64,000 nucleotides of DNA from Primulina eburnea (taxonomy: Eukaryota > Streptophyta > Magnoliopsida > Lamiales > Gesneriaceae): assembly GCF_022965805.1 (NCBI RefSeq), contig NC_133110.1, positions 35,836,317-35,900,316 of the forward strand, read 5' to 3'. The translations under genes were made by a program, and so were the position numbers. Under the pieces are notes generated by a model. It saw only the letters and a program-made list of their open reading frames with translations. It did no database searches and was not told the DNA's origin. Each line of letters starts with the position of its first letter. The first letter of the stretch is position 1. Of this stretch, positions 11,526 to 24,495 are shown piece after piece.

Positions 11526-13593
11526 TGTTAGAGTAGGTGCCCGTCGAGCCAAGTGTTGGCCGATTGTTCACAATGAAACTCTATGTATAAACGATCTTTA
11601 TTTTAATTATATTTGAAATTATTGTTTTGGCACATCTTTATCTGTATACCCATGCTAGTTGCATAGATAAAGTCCTTGAATATACAAATAGTAGAAAGAA
11701 TATGAGATGCTCATATGATGAGTATCATGAAACTCATATTTGGAATACTGTATATTCTAAATAGTTCCTAGTCGATTCAGCCGCCGCTAAGAAGGATATA
11801 TGCCGCTCGAGTTAGAGACTAGTATCTGCGATGTGAGTACCATGTTTCATTGGTAGGGGACATTGTGATGTCCAAGCATGCAGATAGGTGCTCCTGGTAG
11901 AGTGCACTGAACAACCCTCAATTAAAGGACTTTCCAAGTGGTTCTCACTTATCGAGTGGAAACGTCCTAGTTTATGGTTGTACACCATTAGTGCTTATGA
12001 CCCGGGACAACATTGAGACTCTATGTGCTAGCATTGCACTTTGACTTGTTTACCGACTCTCAAGGGGTCATCAGGTGACAAGGTTGGGTGTTCTGTCGAA
12101 ACATATAGGAGTCGATGCATTGTAGTCGGGGATTCACCGCTTACCTTCGGGTATGGATATCCTATGTGTTTTCATGTATATGTAGTATAAAATCTCTGAT
12201 CAGAGTATGGTGGTAATTATGAAAGGAGTTTCATAGATTACACCATCGATGCAACTACGGCATGACACATAGTATCGATTCATTGACAACTCTCGATAAA
12301 CCAATGGTTGTCGAATCGGTCGGGATATATGAGTTGAAGGGACCGTACTGTACGCTAACCATAATTGAATGGTTCTTGCAGACACTATCATTTGATACCT
12401 AGGGAATCATGTAAGCGATGCTGCTAGGCGTTTAACATGATTGGTTGGGTACTATCAGACTTGAGTTCTGACGTTCTTGTTATCAAGGAGTTGATAAGTA
12501 AGAATGGAGCAATTGGGGTATGCTCATATAAGGACATGTTTAGTCCGAATCGCATGGAGATGTGAACCCACGGCTAGTTGTATCAATGAACCATTGAGGG
12601 CCACACAAGTGCTGGCTTTCTAGATCCCGTTGAGCAGTAAAAATAGTTCAATGTGTTGAACGACTTATAAAGAAGTTTATAAGCGTAAGGAAAAATAGAA
12701 GTATGACTTCTATGAGAGAAATGTAAATTTTAATTTATGGAAGTGTTCCTAAATTAAAATTTGGCCAAGTGAATAATGTATTTGAAAATTGTGATTTTCA
12801 TAAACATTATTATGGACTAAATTAAATTAATTCAAGTGTTGAATTAATTAAACACTAGTGGACCTAGTAGAGTCCAAATAATTAAATTAATTCAAGTGTT
12901 GAATTAATTAAATTATATTGAGTCTTGTAGAGCTCAATTTAAATTAATTATTTAACTAGTGGGACTTGGGTAAATTCAAGTAATGTTTAATTAGTCTCAA
13001 ATATGTTTGAGATAGTTAAATTTAGTGCATGGTTTTTAATTTGTTAAAAACCATATAATATATATGCATGCATGAGAGGCGAAGAGTTGGAGACAACTTT
13101 TGCAATTATCAAGGCTTGGCATGCTACTTTTGTCTCTACTTTTTGCAAGACCAAGACAAGTCTCCCTTCCCCCTCATTCAAGCTAGAATGGCCGAAACTC
13201 ATACACATATTCTCTCAAGTTTTCTCTCAATTTTTCTCTTGAAGTGTTGAGGAAGAAAAATACTTCTCTTTGAAAAATCCTTTTATTTTCCTAGTGCAAA
13301 ATAAGAGGGGTTCTAGTTTGCTAGTGGTGAGCCTAATTTGAAGGAAAGAAAGGAGTTCAAGGAAGCTTGTAGATCTTCATTCCATTCAAGAGCCAAGTTG
13401 TTTACAACTTGGTTGGAGCCATCATCAACCTTAAGAGGTTGATAGGTAACTATTTCTAAACACACTATGAATGTCATTTTGGTGTTTTATTGTATTTCCT
13501 ACACAAACTCATGGTGGCCGAAATTTATATGCTAAAATCGAAAAATTTTGTGCTTCCGTTGCGTTTCCGGCTACCGTAACCGATCCTCTTTCA
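11526..13593 (+). repeat. 3' LTR of the nested copia element (about 2.07 kb)
   Basis: It begins TGTTAGAGTAGG right after the pol stop and a weak purine tract. It ends CCTCTTTCA where the older copia sequence resumes. Near 12830-12960 it holds AT-rich repeats (AATTAATTCAAGTGTTGAA occurs twice about 60 bp apart). The boundary rests on the host frame resuming at 13594, because the 5' LTR lacks this part. Confidence 0.75.
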
Positions 13594-14179
13594 CTTATAA
13601 TAAGTTTTCCAAGAGAACATGCTTTACATTGAAACTTATTATTCTGAAAGATCTTCTGGTCTTTCAGTGGATGACCATGTGTATTTTTTATAATTCTTCG
13701 CATCATTGTTGAATCAGGATGTCCTAATCGATCATGCCAGTTGGTTAATATTGAAGAATTATCAACTACCATATTTGATTCAATGAGACATATATGTGTA
13801 TAATGCAACTCGGTAGGGAGTATTGCTAGTTTTTCAATCACATATTTCTTTCCTGATTTATATGTAGCAAGACACATATATTTCTCATTCCCTTCATTCA
13901 TTGTTTGAGTATCATACCCATGGGAATATATATCATTAAAACTCAACAGATTTTTTTTCGATTCTGGTGAATATAAAGTATCATTGATAAAATTGTACCA
14001 TTAGGTAACAACAATTGTGCTTTACCACATCCTTTAATCAAGTCTACAGGACTTGATATTGTATTCACCGTTGTTTTTGTTGGTTTTAGTTCCAAGAAAT
14101 ATCTTTTATCTCGGAGGATAGTGTGCGTTGTACCACTATCGGGTATGCAAACTTCAGCTTTGTTCATAGCATTTTCCAT
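13594..14179 (-). pseudogene. Protease and GAG-pre-integrase part of the older copia element
   Basis: Minus frames from 14179 give the aspartic protease signature PDSGTTHTIL. After a frame change near 13943 comes the integrase zinc-binding part (WHDRLGHP, CKACSLGKLII). The homology ends exactly at 13594 and picks up at 5615 on the other side of the nested element. Confidence 0.85.
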
Positions 14180-14319
14180 ATTTGAACTTCAAAAAAATAT
14201 GCAATGAAATAAAATTACTGACAAATACATTTATAAAAATAAAATACAATACAATACATATGTGAAAAATATAGCACACGATAAAAAATTATCATACGGG
14301 TACATGGAAAATTAAAATA

Positions 14320-15375
14320 TTTTACATATTTATTCCACCAGCAAATTGATCATTGTCTGAGAAATCAATCAGAAAATCTCCAGCATCAAAATGAGTTAAA
14401 TCACTCAAAGGTTCACTCTGTTCAGTGAAGTTGGTCTCCTTTTCTTTTCTCTTTATTGATTCTTTATAAAGTTTACAAAGGTGCTCAGAGGCTCGACAAA
14501 TACGGGACCAATGTCCTGGAGTACCACATCTGAAACAAGAACTTTCAAATCTTTTTGAGTGATTCTCATTAACACTCATATTTTCATTATGCCTTTTCTG
14601 TGGATGATTTGGGACGTTCTTTTGAGATGAGTTATAAAAGTAACTATCTCGATTATTTTAAAAACCACGGTCGTGTCCACGTCCACGACCACGACCTCGA
14701 TTTCTTCCTTGACCAAAATCTTGTCTATAACTTTGATTTTGGTTTCCAGATTTAAATTCATTTTTGTTTACGAAATTTACTTCAGGAAATGCCGTTGAAC
14801 CAGTGGGTCGTGCCTGATGATTTCTCATTAATAGCTCATTTTTTTTTCCGCCACCAGGAGACAGGCGATAAGTTCAGAATATCTCGAAAATCTACGCACT
14901 CTATATTGTTGTTGTAGAGTTATATTCGATGCGTGAAAAGTGAAAAATGTTTTTTCAAGCATTTCCATTTCATTAATCTCATGCCCACAGAATTTCAATA
15001 CTGCGAGATTATTCTATACATCGCCGAGTTATAATCACTGACTTTTTTAAAATCTTGGAATCTCAACGTATTCCATTCATCCCGGGCGGTCGGAAGTATA
15101 ACTTCCCTTATATGTTCGAATCTTTCTTTTAATCCCTTCCACAAAGCCATGTGATCTTTTTCAATTAAATATTCACATTTCAATCCCTCGTCGAGATGTC
15201 GACGCAAAAATATCATGGCTTTTGCCTTTTCTTGTGAAGTCGATATGCCATTTTATTTTATGGTCTCACTTAGACCCAATGACTCAAGATGCATTTCTAC
15301 ATCGAGAGTCTATGGCATATAATTTTTCCATGTAATATCAAGAGCAATGAATTCGAGCTTTGCCAAGTTTGACAT
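14320..15375 (-). pseudogene. gag: gag of the older copia element (multiple stops)
   Basis: The start is MSNLAKLEF at 15375 and below. Stops occur within the first 60 codons. The frame from 15216 carries a typical copia gag helix region (LRRHLDEGLKCEYL, LWKGLKERFEH). An RGRGRGHDRG-type basic tract follows near 14700, and a CCHC knuckle (CFRCGTPGHWSRIC) near 14530. The gene ends at about 14322. Confidence 0.8.
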
Positions 15376-16046
15376 GGTGGTACTAAAAAAAATTACGATG
15401 CATTTTATTAGTTAATGAATATTGCAATACAAAGTAATGGATAAACAACAAGTACAAGGATTTGTAAAAATAAATAAAATACACGAGGAGGATATTCTCC
15501 GATAAATATAAGACTCGTGAGTATGATAACCAAAATAATTAAAAATAACATTGAGAAAGCCATCTTCCTTTTTCTTCGAAAAATTTGATGAAGAATAATT
15601 TTTAGAGAAGAAGAGAAAGTTGGAGTGATTGAATGTGTTTGTGAGATGATATTTATAGGAAAAAAACTAGCCGTTTTATTACCGTTTATGACCGTTGGTA
15701 TACAAAAAATAAATGTATGTATTTATATATTTTTATGGTAATAATATGATGTATATAATATTATACATGTCATTATTACAATGATGTATCATAACTTATT
15801 TTGTTTAAAAACCTTATAGGCTTTTATATTTGTCGTATCCCTTACCGGGAGTGTGGGATGTCGTCTTAACATCCTCCCAAGATTTGTAACAAGTTTTGGA
15901 AAATTTATTTTATTATATAATAACATTATATTATATATTAAATATATATACAATAAATAAAAAGTAAAATAAATATTATTATTTTGTTACCTTTTTCTTC
16001 TGATTTGGAGCTTGGAAAAACATGGAGGACTTTTAGAGCTTCGTGC
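15376..16046 (-). other. Leader and primer-binding region of the older copia element
   Basis: This AT-rich 5' untranslated part lies between gag and the 5' LTR. Next to the LTR, the minus strand reads TATCAGCACGAAGCTC across 16035-16050, a primer-site arrangement seen in copia elements, with the LTR ending in TATCA rather than CAACA. Confidence 0.6.
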
Positions 16047-16331
16047 TGATAACGAAAAAGTAAAAATTTATGGTAAAAAGTAAAAATCTCAAACTCTCAA
16101 AATTTATCAAACTACACACTTTATAATATTTTTGTACTCTACTCAATTGTGAATTTCTTCACAAATGGTGAGCTTATTTATAGAATTTCTTTACAAATAA
16201 TCCAAAAATAAAATACATCATTACCTACATCATCACACACTAATTTTCAATATTTACAACTCTTATTTTCAACATTCAAATATTCAACATTCAAATATTC
16301 AATACACACATTTTAAATATTATTTTCAACA
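16047..16331 (-). repeat. 5' LTR of the older copia element (285 bp)
   Basis: It aligns with 780-1048 and has a 13-bp internal duplication (AACATTCAAATAT) near 16269-16295. Its outer end CAACA abuts the target duplication TATTA at 16332-16336. A TATA-like CTATAAATA lies on the minus strand near 16170. Confidence 0.85.
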
Positions 16332-16336
16332 TATTA

Positions 16337-16831
16337 ATATTATTATCACGTTATAGTTTTCCGATCTCGAGTTTTTATCAGTTGTCCCAAATATATGATG
16401 CAAATCCATCGTAATATTTACGAAAACGAGACGATCTAGTGGATGATAATTGGTTGGTTGAGAATTAACAAGTATCTTAATTCATTGACATATTGATCAA
16501 AACAATTTAGCAATTGAAGTACTATATAATTTGCGGAATTTAAGTTACATCAATTATCACTAACTATATTTCTCGACTATATATTTATAACTAAGTATTT
16601 GTAACACTGATATGACGTTGAATTATGTTTAATATGCGCACACACGAAATCAAGGAGGGTAGATGTTAAGTGCATTTAGAGAGAGGAGCAAAAATGTCAT
16701 TGGAAAGGTTTGATATATTATATGACATAATCTAAATTTATATTTGTTTAAAATTTACCCTAGCTAGTTTATTCTAAAATAAAATATGTACAAATAAATA
16801 TTTTAGAATCCAACTATACTAAGTAAGTGGT
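16337..16831. other. No gene seen
   Basis: AT-rich host flank of the copia element. I see no coding pattern, terminal repeat or RNA gene. Confidence 0.5.
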
Positions 16832-17342
<511 letters not shown>

Positions 17343-17540
17343 GCTATCATATATGAGGCTAGGTATGTCTTTCTTTAAATAAACAAATTCTGATTTTATT
17401 TCGTACCTGTAATAAAAATAATGAATCTTTGAATTTTTATTTGAGGCTAAATAAAGTCTTAATTTTTTGTTTCACAAAAACTTTGTATTGCACTCAAAAG
17501 GGGAATTAACAAGAACTTTTAAAGGGAAAATAAAACCATT

Positions 17541-18335
17541 CTATCCAAACATGTTAGATTATCGAGTGAGAAAATTAGAATTAATCAAAATATTTTTTTT
17601 TTAATACATGCGGATTATATAAATTTGAAGTGTTCTAAAACAATTATTATTAAAAACTAGGCCAAAAATTGATAGATAGGTATAGTATTCATGTAGGATC
17701 GAACGTTTGCCGTTTCACCAAAAGCTATAGCTGATGGTAATGGTGCAACTCAAATCTTTTAAACCACACAGCAGCTCAAGCACCAAATTTCGTTCGATCT
17801 ACCAAACAAGGACAATTATTACATCCAACAATCTCCCTTCCAATAATCCTTCTATCCAAACATGTTAGATTATCGAGTGAGAAAATTAGAATTAATCAAA
17901 TTTTTTTTTAATATATTCGGATTATATAAATTTGAAGTGTTCTAAAACAATCATTGTTAAAAACTAGGCCAAAAATTGTTAGACATGTAGGACCGAACGT
18001 TTGCCGCTTTACCAAAAGCTATAGCTGGTGGTAATGGTGCAACTCAAATCTTTTAAACCGCACAGCAGCTCCAGCACTAAGGTTCGATCGCTCTACCAAG
18101 CAAGGACAATTATTGCACCCAACAATCTCTCTCTCAATAATTGCACCACTTGCAATCAATGAGAATCGAAGCCGTGACCTTGGCTCTGATACCAATTGTA
18201 GGACCGAGCGCTTGTCGTTTTACCAAAAAAGTTATAACTGGTGGTAATGGTGTAACTCAAATATTTTAAACCGAACATCACCTCAAGTTCCACGGTTCGA
18301 TCGCTCTATCAAACAAGGACAATTATTACACCCAA
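17541..18335 (-). mobile_element. TRIM-like miniature LTR retrotransposon with a duplicated flank and LTR
   Basis: Three related LTR copies start TGTAGGA(T/C)CGA at 17692, 17986 and 18197; the first two end in CCAACA at 17829 and 18124. Between the second and third are 72 bp with a purine tract (minus GAGAGAGAGAT) next to 18124 and a minus-strand primer site TTGGTATCAGAGCCA at 18181-18195. This is a complete TRIM layout: LTRs of about 139 bp and almost no interior. The first LTR plus about 150 bp of flank repeats with a period near 310 bp (17541 and 17851). No target duplication is evident. Confidence 0.7.
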
Positions 18336-19422
18336 TTAATTTTATGACATGCAAACTAAGCAAAATTTTGTTCGTGTTGGTAACGATAGTCGATAACGTA
18401 GGATAAATATAAAGCTTTAATTGTCCGCAGTTGTAATGATTATAAGAGAGAATGCTCTAATGCATGATCTAATATATATATATTTTTTTCCAAATCTTGG
18501 GAGCATTAGTATTTGGATAAGAAAAACTGAAGCATTTTATTCTGTGAGACGATATTATGGAATTATTTTATAAGATGAGTTGACCGATTCATATATATAA
18601 ATAAAAGTAATAATTTAAACATAAAAAATTAATATTTTTAATGAGTAGAATATGATCAGAGATTTGTCTTTAAAATTGACATGTGAGAATTTCTCATAAT
18701 AGTTTTTATATTACTTATAATATCTACTTTTCTAGAGTAAAAAGTAAAGAATATGTCTCTTATGAGATGCCATCACGATCTTATACATGTGAGACTAGTT
18801 GACTCGATTCATAACTACATTGAAAAATTATATTTTTGACATAAAATTAGTATACATACATACATATATATATATATAATATCATTGTAATAATTGTCTA
18901 TGTTAGAGAGTAGTTGACACATACATGCTGATTAAGTTGTTGTACAAGTTAAAAAATTAATTTTTTATTTTTTTTTGTAAAGTAACGACAAGTGTTTGAT
19001 ACTATAATATATCACAAACTAATAATAGCTAAATTTAACTTATAAAATTAGTAAAATTTGCATGTAGTTTCCTAAAATTTGTGCTTTACTAAAGAAAAAG
19101 TTACATATAAAAATTAAGTATTTTTAAGGTTAGCTCAACTATATCCAGTTTGATATCAATGGACTCTTCCGTGGCCCCTTCTCCTGGAAAGGGTGCTTTT
19201 CTATTTATTGATATTTAATATGCGCATTAATTATGATAAAGAATAAAGTCATTGCTAAAATTATTAGAAAGAAAAAGTCTACAACTTGTACCAAAAATAT
19301 AACAACCGATATCTCTTCTTGGCTTAAAGTAAAAGCTTCATTCACCATCATAAAATAAAAAAATGATTAAATTTCGTGACGCAAAATAAACCCCCAAAAA
19401 TGATCAATATATTTATATATAT

Positions 19423-19469
<47 letters not shown>

Positions 19470-19724
19470 ATTGTTATGATATAATAATAATTCTTATTAG
19501 AAAAGCTAAAAACCGGTTGACAGGTGACGCTTGGATTATTAAATAAATGAATTTAAAATTTTGAGTTATACTGTTATAATTGATTTATTTTTTATTTTTA
19601 AAAGGATAAACAAATAAAAAATCTAAAGGCATCGTATTCAAGATTCGAGTCAAATTAAGTATTCAAATTATTCCTCAATAGACTTCTGGTGGCAATAATG
19701 TCAGTGGAGTTGCAAATCAATTCA

Positions 19725-19799
<75 letters not shown>

Positions 19800-19900
19800 T
19801 CATTAAAAATATAGGGCTCGGTTTTAATAGGTGATACTAGCTCAAATGCAGACTTCGAATTCATTCTAGACCTGAAATCACGACGGAGGTTAGAAGGAGG
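18336..19900. other. AT-rich intergenic DNA with TA microsatellites
   Basis: There is no gene. TA tracts lie at about 19438-19463 and 19729-19797. A degenerate GTGAGAC...GAATTTCTC stretch near 18540-18720 faintly recalls the MULE-type MITE family found elsewhere in the window. Confidence 0.6.
19729..19797. repeat. (TA)n microsatellite
   Basis: About 34 uninterrupted TA units; any reading frame through it is an artefact. Confidence 0.95.
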
Positions 19901-22503
19901 CTGAGTGAAACGTCTACTGCTCGTTTTTCTTTAAATCATACTAGAAATTTTTTTTCTAAACCATTCTGTCGAACCACATACATATATATAAATATTTATC
20001 ACCATTTAAAAATCAACTCCCAAACTAATTATTTGACAATCCCAAAAACGTAATTCAAAATATATAATTGTAAATGTCAACCAAACCTAAAACTAGCATT
20101 TTTCAAAATAAAGTATAAACATCTTAGTCTCTCAAAAATCTCTCAAAAACATTATAAGTTATAAAATCTTTAAAGTAATCTTAAATCATAAACATAATTG
20201 TGGAAAACTGACGACGGTCCTCGAGTTGTGTGTACTTTCAGTCCAGCTAGTTCAACCATCAAGTCCTCCTTCAAAATCATGTTCATCTGCATCGATTACA
20301 TCTAGTGAGTCTAATGACTCAGCAAACCTTAATCATGATAACAAATAGTACATATACAATCACATGCATCAATAAAATACTTTTACTAAAAATAACTTTT
20401 CATGAATATGCATGTTTTAAACATTTCATAATATACGTATACATTTTCATTTTATTGAATTCAGATCGTTAATTGTGACTTCGTTTATGCTTTAGGTCGA
20501 TGGATCCATCTACGTATAACCGTGATACTAGGTGGCGGGGATATCAGCGACACTCTCACCCATCAACTAAGCATTGGTCTGTAAAAGAAAAAATAACTAA
20601 GCATTGGTCTTACATATCATCATATTATTTCGATGGAAATACTATCGTCGGGCTTTATCTGGGACTTTCTCCCGTAAACGGGCTCCCTCTGGGCCTTTTT
20701 CATCATGATATCCTTATTCATATCCATTTATGTCACAATCAAGTCACCTCCTTCAACTTTTCATCATTTTATCACTTATAAAATTAATGTATATATAAAC
20801 CAAGCATACAACAAGTCTTTTAGAATTAACTTTTCATCATAAAATTCCATAAACAATTAAAATAAATATTTGAGCATTCATTACAGCATTCAAGGCACTG
20901 CCAGGACGTCTAACATTTTTCAGTTGTAAAATGATTGTTTTTTCCTTGAAGCCCTAGCTTTCTCATTTATTCTTAGACCTTAAAACGATGATCTAAATTC
21001 ATCCAAAGTTAACATACACATTAAAATACATCCATAAATATTTATTAGACGTAAACTTAAAATCCTCGACTAATATCTCAATTCGTTTTTAAAACTTAAA
21101 CGTATGTCTCGGTTTTAACCCGAATTGACTCAAAAATTTACCAAACATTACCGAACTTGAACCATAGCTTATTAATACACAATCATACTATATACAACCA
21201 AAATCGAGCCAATTAAAACCCTTGAACAAGCATAGTATACCCACTGAATTGTTTTCACATAATTCGGAAACCCAAGTCCCATATACCATGGTTCTCTTTG
21301 ATCCCAGACCCTAACCGTCGTGACCAGCCCCTAACCAACCATCCTAGGACCTAAATCAAACCCATAACAAGCTGCTGGACAAAAATTAACAAGCCTAGAA
21401 GCCAAAGCCCCCAAACCCGGTTGCTACATGTCTTGCGAGCCTAGCCTCACGCCACAGCCCCTTGGCCTTCGCACCAGCTAGCCCTCATACAACCACCCTA
21501 GGACCATCCTACAATCCCCTTAGGTCTCCTGGACGTGACCCTATACCAGCTAGGAGTCGTGCCCCTCTAGGAAACCCTGGTCAAACCCTAGCTTCCAAAC
21601 AAACCAACTTTTCATTCAAAATTTATTCCCTGCATGTGCAACCCTTATCTAAGAATCTATGGACCCATAACATGTTGGGAAAACGTTCCTTCTAGTAATC
21701 CTACCATGGCAGCCCCTTTGTGTATCATAAGCAAGAGTTTTAAAAGACGAAAACTCTAGTTTTGTTCATGTTATGTCATAAAAACGAAAATAAAAGAAGT
21801 GTATCATGTTTTTCATTCAATCATGTATCAAAACATATAATATGGTGTGAAAGATGAGTGAAGAAAATTAAGACGTGCCTTTGCATATTTTACGCACAAA
21901 AAACTATTTGAGATTCGAAGAACGGCAACTGAGAGGGACTGGACTTGCTTTGTTTTCTTCAAAACCCATGTGAATAAACTTGAAAGTGTGTAGTGTGAGC
22001 GTGTAGGGCTGCTGGTGGAGAGTCCTAGCTCTTTGTGTGATGTGTGCGTGTGTTTCAGGTGTAATGATTATGGTTTTTAAGGCTTATTTGATATATAAAA
22101 CACATAGCACAAGTTTAGGCCCATTAATCTAATATAATAGGCTCATTAGATAGTAATTAAAATATTTTGTTTAGAAGAGTTTTCAAAAATATTAGCCAAG
22201 TTCCTAAAAAATCCTTAGTTCGTCAAAAATAGATTATCATTTTAAAATGCGACTCGACGCATAAAAACACCTCAAAAAGCATCATTTTTGAAAATAACTT
22301 TTAAATTATACCATATATTAAATGATTAAAAATAATAATTTGATAAAAATATTTTCCCTTATACGGTCCCCGGTCTCCGTTTCTCAATCACGTCTCAAAT
22401 AACCTTTAAAATGCAGTTTTATGCATTCTAGTAGAAAACAACATTTTAAACATGTAAACATGCCTACCATATTCGATAAATGCAATTAAAATAATTAAAT
22501 TAG

Positions 22504-23882
22504 TGTTGGAACATTTCATGTTCACAATCTTGATTTTGATGTTAACAAAACTTGTTATTATGTTTCTAACATATTTACTCAAGTGTGAATTTATTAAAGT
22601 CAATTGGGAAAATTTGTATGTTATTAAGGTCTAACTGATCGCTGAATTACATAACTGATTGCACGAAAACAACAAACAGTTGGGTATGAGCAATTGCGGT
22701 ATTTGGGTCATATATCTCAGCTCGGTTATTAGAATGAAGATATTCAATATGCGCTTGAAATATAAGACAATGATCTACAAATAATATTCAGAAGTCAAAG
22801 TCTGAATCGAAACTTAAGATTCTGATAAATGACGATGAAGCTAATGGTGCTGCACAAACTGAAATCAACTAGGCTGATTTCAGCTGACCAACTGAATTAA
22901 ACTGAACCACCTGCTGCTGACCAACTGAAATGAACTGAACCAGCAGCTGATAAATTGAATTGAACCAGCTACTGATCAACTGAACCGAACCAGTTGAACT
23001 GAACCAGTTGGTTGACCTGAGTTGACCACTCGGGAAATTGTCCAGCAAAGAGAATTTGACCGTTGCAATCTCAGAAACCGTACAAAAACTTTCTAAACGG
23101 TCATATTCTTGTGTCTAACATATATATCATTGTTGGAGCCTATAAATACAACATATAAAATACCAAACAAGAGCTTTTGAAGATGATTTAATACATGGGC
23201 AGTTAGCATGAATATATCGGCTAGTTGAGAGCACAAGCTCTTGTGTGATGATATATTTGAGATGTACACTGTAAATGATAAATTTCTCACACACAATCAC
23301 TCACACATATACAAGAGAGTTGAATTTCAAAGATTAGTTGAGTGAGTCTTGCACAAAGACCATAAACTTGTGTATGTAGTCTTTGCATATGATACATTAA
23401 ACAATATGTTGATTGTGAGGTTTGCCTACAAGCTAGTGTTAGGAGTTCAGTTACGCAGTAGTATAAGTTCTAGCTTAATGAGTTTGTACAAAGAGTTGTA
23501 TAAATCAAAGTCTTTTAATGAATTATTCCCGATGGAAGAAGAGGTGACGTAGGAGCATTCAAATTCTCCAAACATCCATAAACAAATTTGTGTCTATTTG
23601 TTTATGGCATTTACTTATCATTTTCATTGTTTTAAGGATGCATTGTTGAAGCATTTTATGTGTTATTCAAATACAAAATTATTGCATACCAAGTGTTTGA
23701 TAAAATGCTTCAACCAAAATATTTTACTTATTCAACTTACATATATTTTAAATGCTTTACAAAATGTTTAATCGGTTTCTAACAAGGATTATTTCGAGTG
23801 GCTTCCACTTGGTTTGAAAACTAAACTCTATTTAATTCATCGGTGTTCAATATTTCAAGAACCGAGCTATTGCAGCTCAACA
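22504..23882 (+). mobile_element. Solo-LTR-like insertion, copia type (about 1.38 kb)
   Basis: It starts TGTTGGAACATTTC and ends GCTCAACA. It lacks coding domains and shares its layout with 39051-40665: the opening, the CACACACAATCACTCACAC-like stretch, the GGAAGAAGAGGTGACGTA box and the GAGCTATT end. An internal part near 22860-23010 repeats CAACTGAACC-like words. The bases flanking it (ATTAG and ATGAT) do not match, so simple solo-LTR formation is unproven. Confidence 0.6.
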
Positions 23883-24013
23883 ATGATCCCCCTAATCGAT
23901 CATGTCAATTAGTCATTTTCCATTTTCCCTAAATTTACATGCGGTTGGATTACATTATCACATTTTGGACCTTACAATTCCTTCTTTCCTTAAATGAAAT
24001 TTCGTCCTCAAAA

Positions 24014-24495
24014 TTAAAACTTATCGAATAACTCCGGGTAACAAATCCACATGTCCCTCTCGGTTTCCCAAGTAGCTTCCTCTTCCGAGTGATTTAGCCA
24101 CTTGAATTTTACCATTTGAATAACTTTGTTTCGAAGCCTTCTTTCTTGCCTATCCAGAATTTGTATAGGTATTTCCTCGTATGACATGTTAGGAGTCAAC
24201 TGCAATGGTTCGTAATTCAGCTCATGTGAAGGATTTGACAAGTACTTTCGCATCATTGAAAAATGGAACATGTTATGCACTCCAACTAGTATTGGTGGTA
24301 GCGCCACTCTATAGGCTAATGTCTCAATCTTCTCTAGAATCTCAAACGGTCCTATGAATCTCGGACTGAGTTTTCCTTTCTTGCCAAATCTCATAACATC
24401 GTTTAGGTGCTATTTTCTCGAATACGTGGTCACCCATTGCAAACTCTAGTTCTCTTCGTCGCTTATCAACGTAGCTCTTTTGTCGGCTTTGTGAT
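24014..24495 (-). pseudogene. Gypsy integrase C-terminus with chromodomain-like tail
   Basis: The minus frame reaches from the copia junction at 24495 (RQKSYVDKRRRELEF) through a frameshift near 24400 to GKKGKLSPRFIGPFEIL. It then runs to FKWLNHSEEEATWETE, a chromodomain-like end used by chromoviruses to target chromatin, and stops at 24014. Its other half lies at 35883-36420. Confidence 0.85.

Larger units (their letters stand above)
5616..13593 (+). mobile_element. Plus-strand Ty1/copia retrotransposon nested in the older copia integrase
   Basis: The two LTRs share their first ~160 bp: 5616 onward and 11526 onward, both starting TGTTAGAGTAGG. Between them are a primer-binding site (5779-5790), a long leader, gag, protease, integrase, RT and RNase H in copia order. 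The 3' LTR runs about 2.07 kb to CA at 13593, whereas the 5' LTR keeps only 162 bp. Removing 5616-13593 restores the host copia frame apart from about two repeated bases (CT). A clean 5-bp target duplication is not visible. Two frameshifts and one nonsense codon inactivate the copy. Confidence 0.9.
780..16331 (-). mobile_element. Minus-strand Ty1/copia retrotransposon, degenerate, with two nested insertions
   Basis: Both ends are defined: 3' LTR 780-1048 and 5' LTR 16047-16331, each TG...CA, flanked by an identical 5-bp target duplication TATTA at 775-779 and 16332-16336. Reading leftward from the right end there are a primer-binding region, gag, protease, GAG-pre-integrase, integrase, RT, RNase H and a polypurine tract, the copia order. 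The integrase region is interrupted by a solo LTR (4060-5562) and a complete plus-strand copia element (5616-13593). The reading frame resumes on the far side of each insert. Subtracting both leaves about 6.1 kb for the original element. Many stops and frameshifts make it inactive. The LTRs are clearly diverged, so it is old. Confidence 0.9.

Noticed and set aside
17541..18335. CRISPR-like array from three spaced repeats
   Set aside because: The repeats are about 139-bp LTRs with a primer site and purine tract, in a plant genome.
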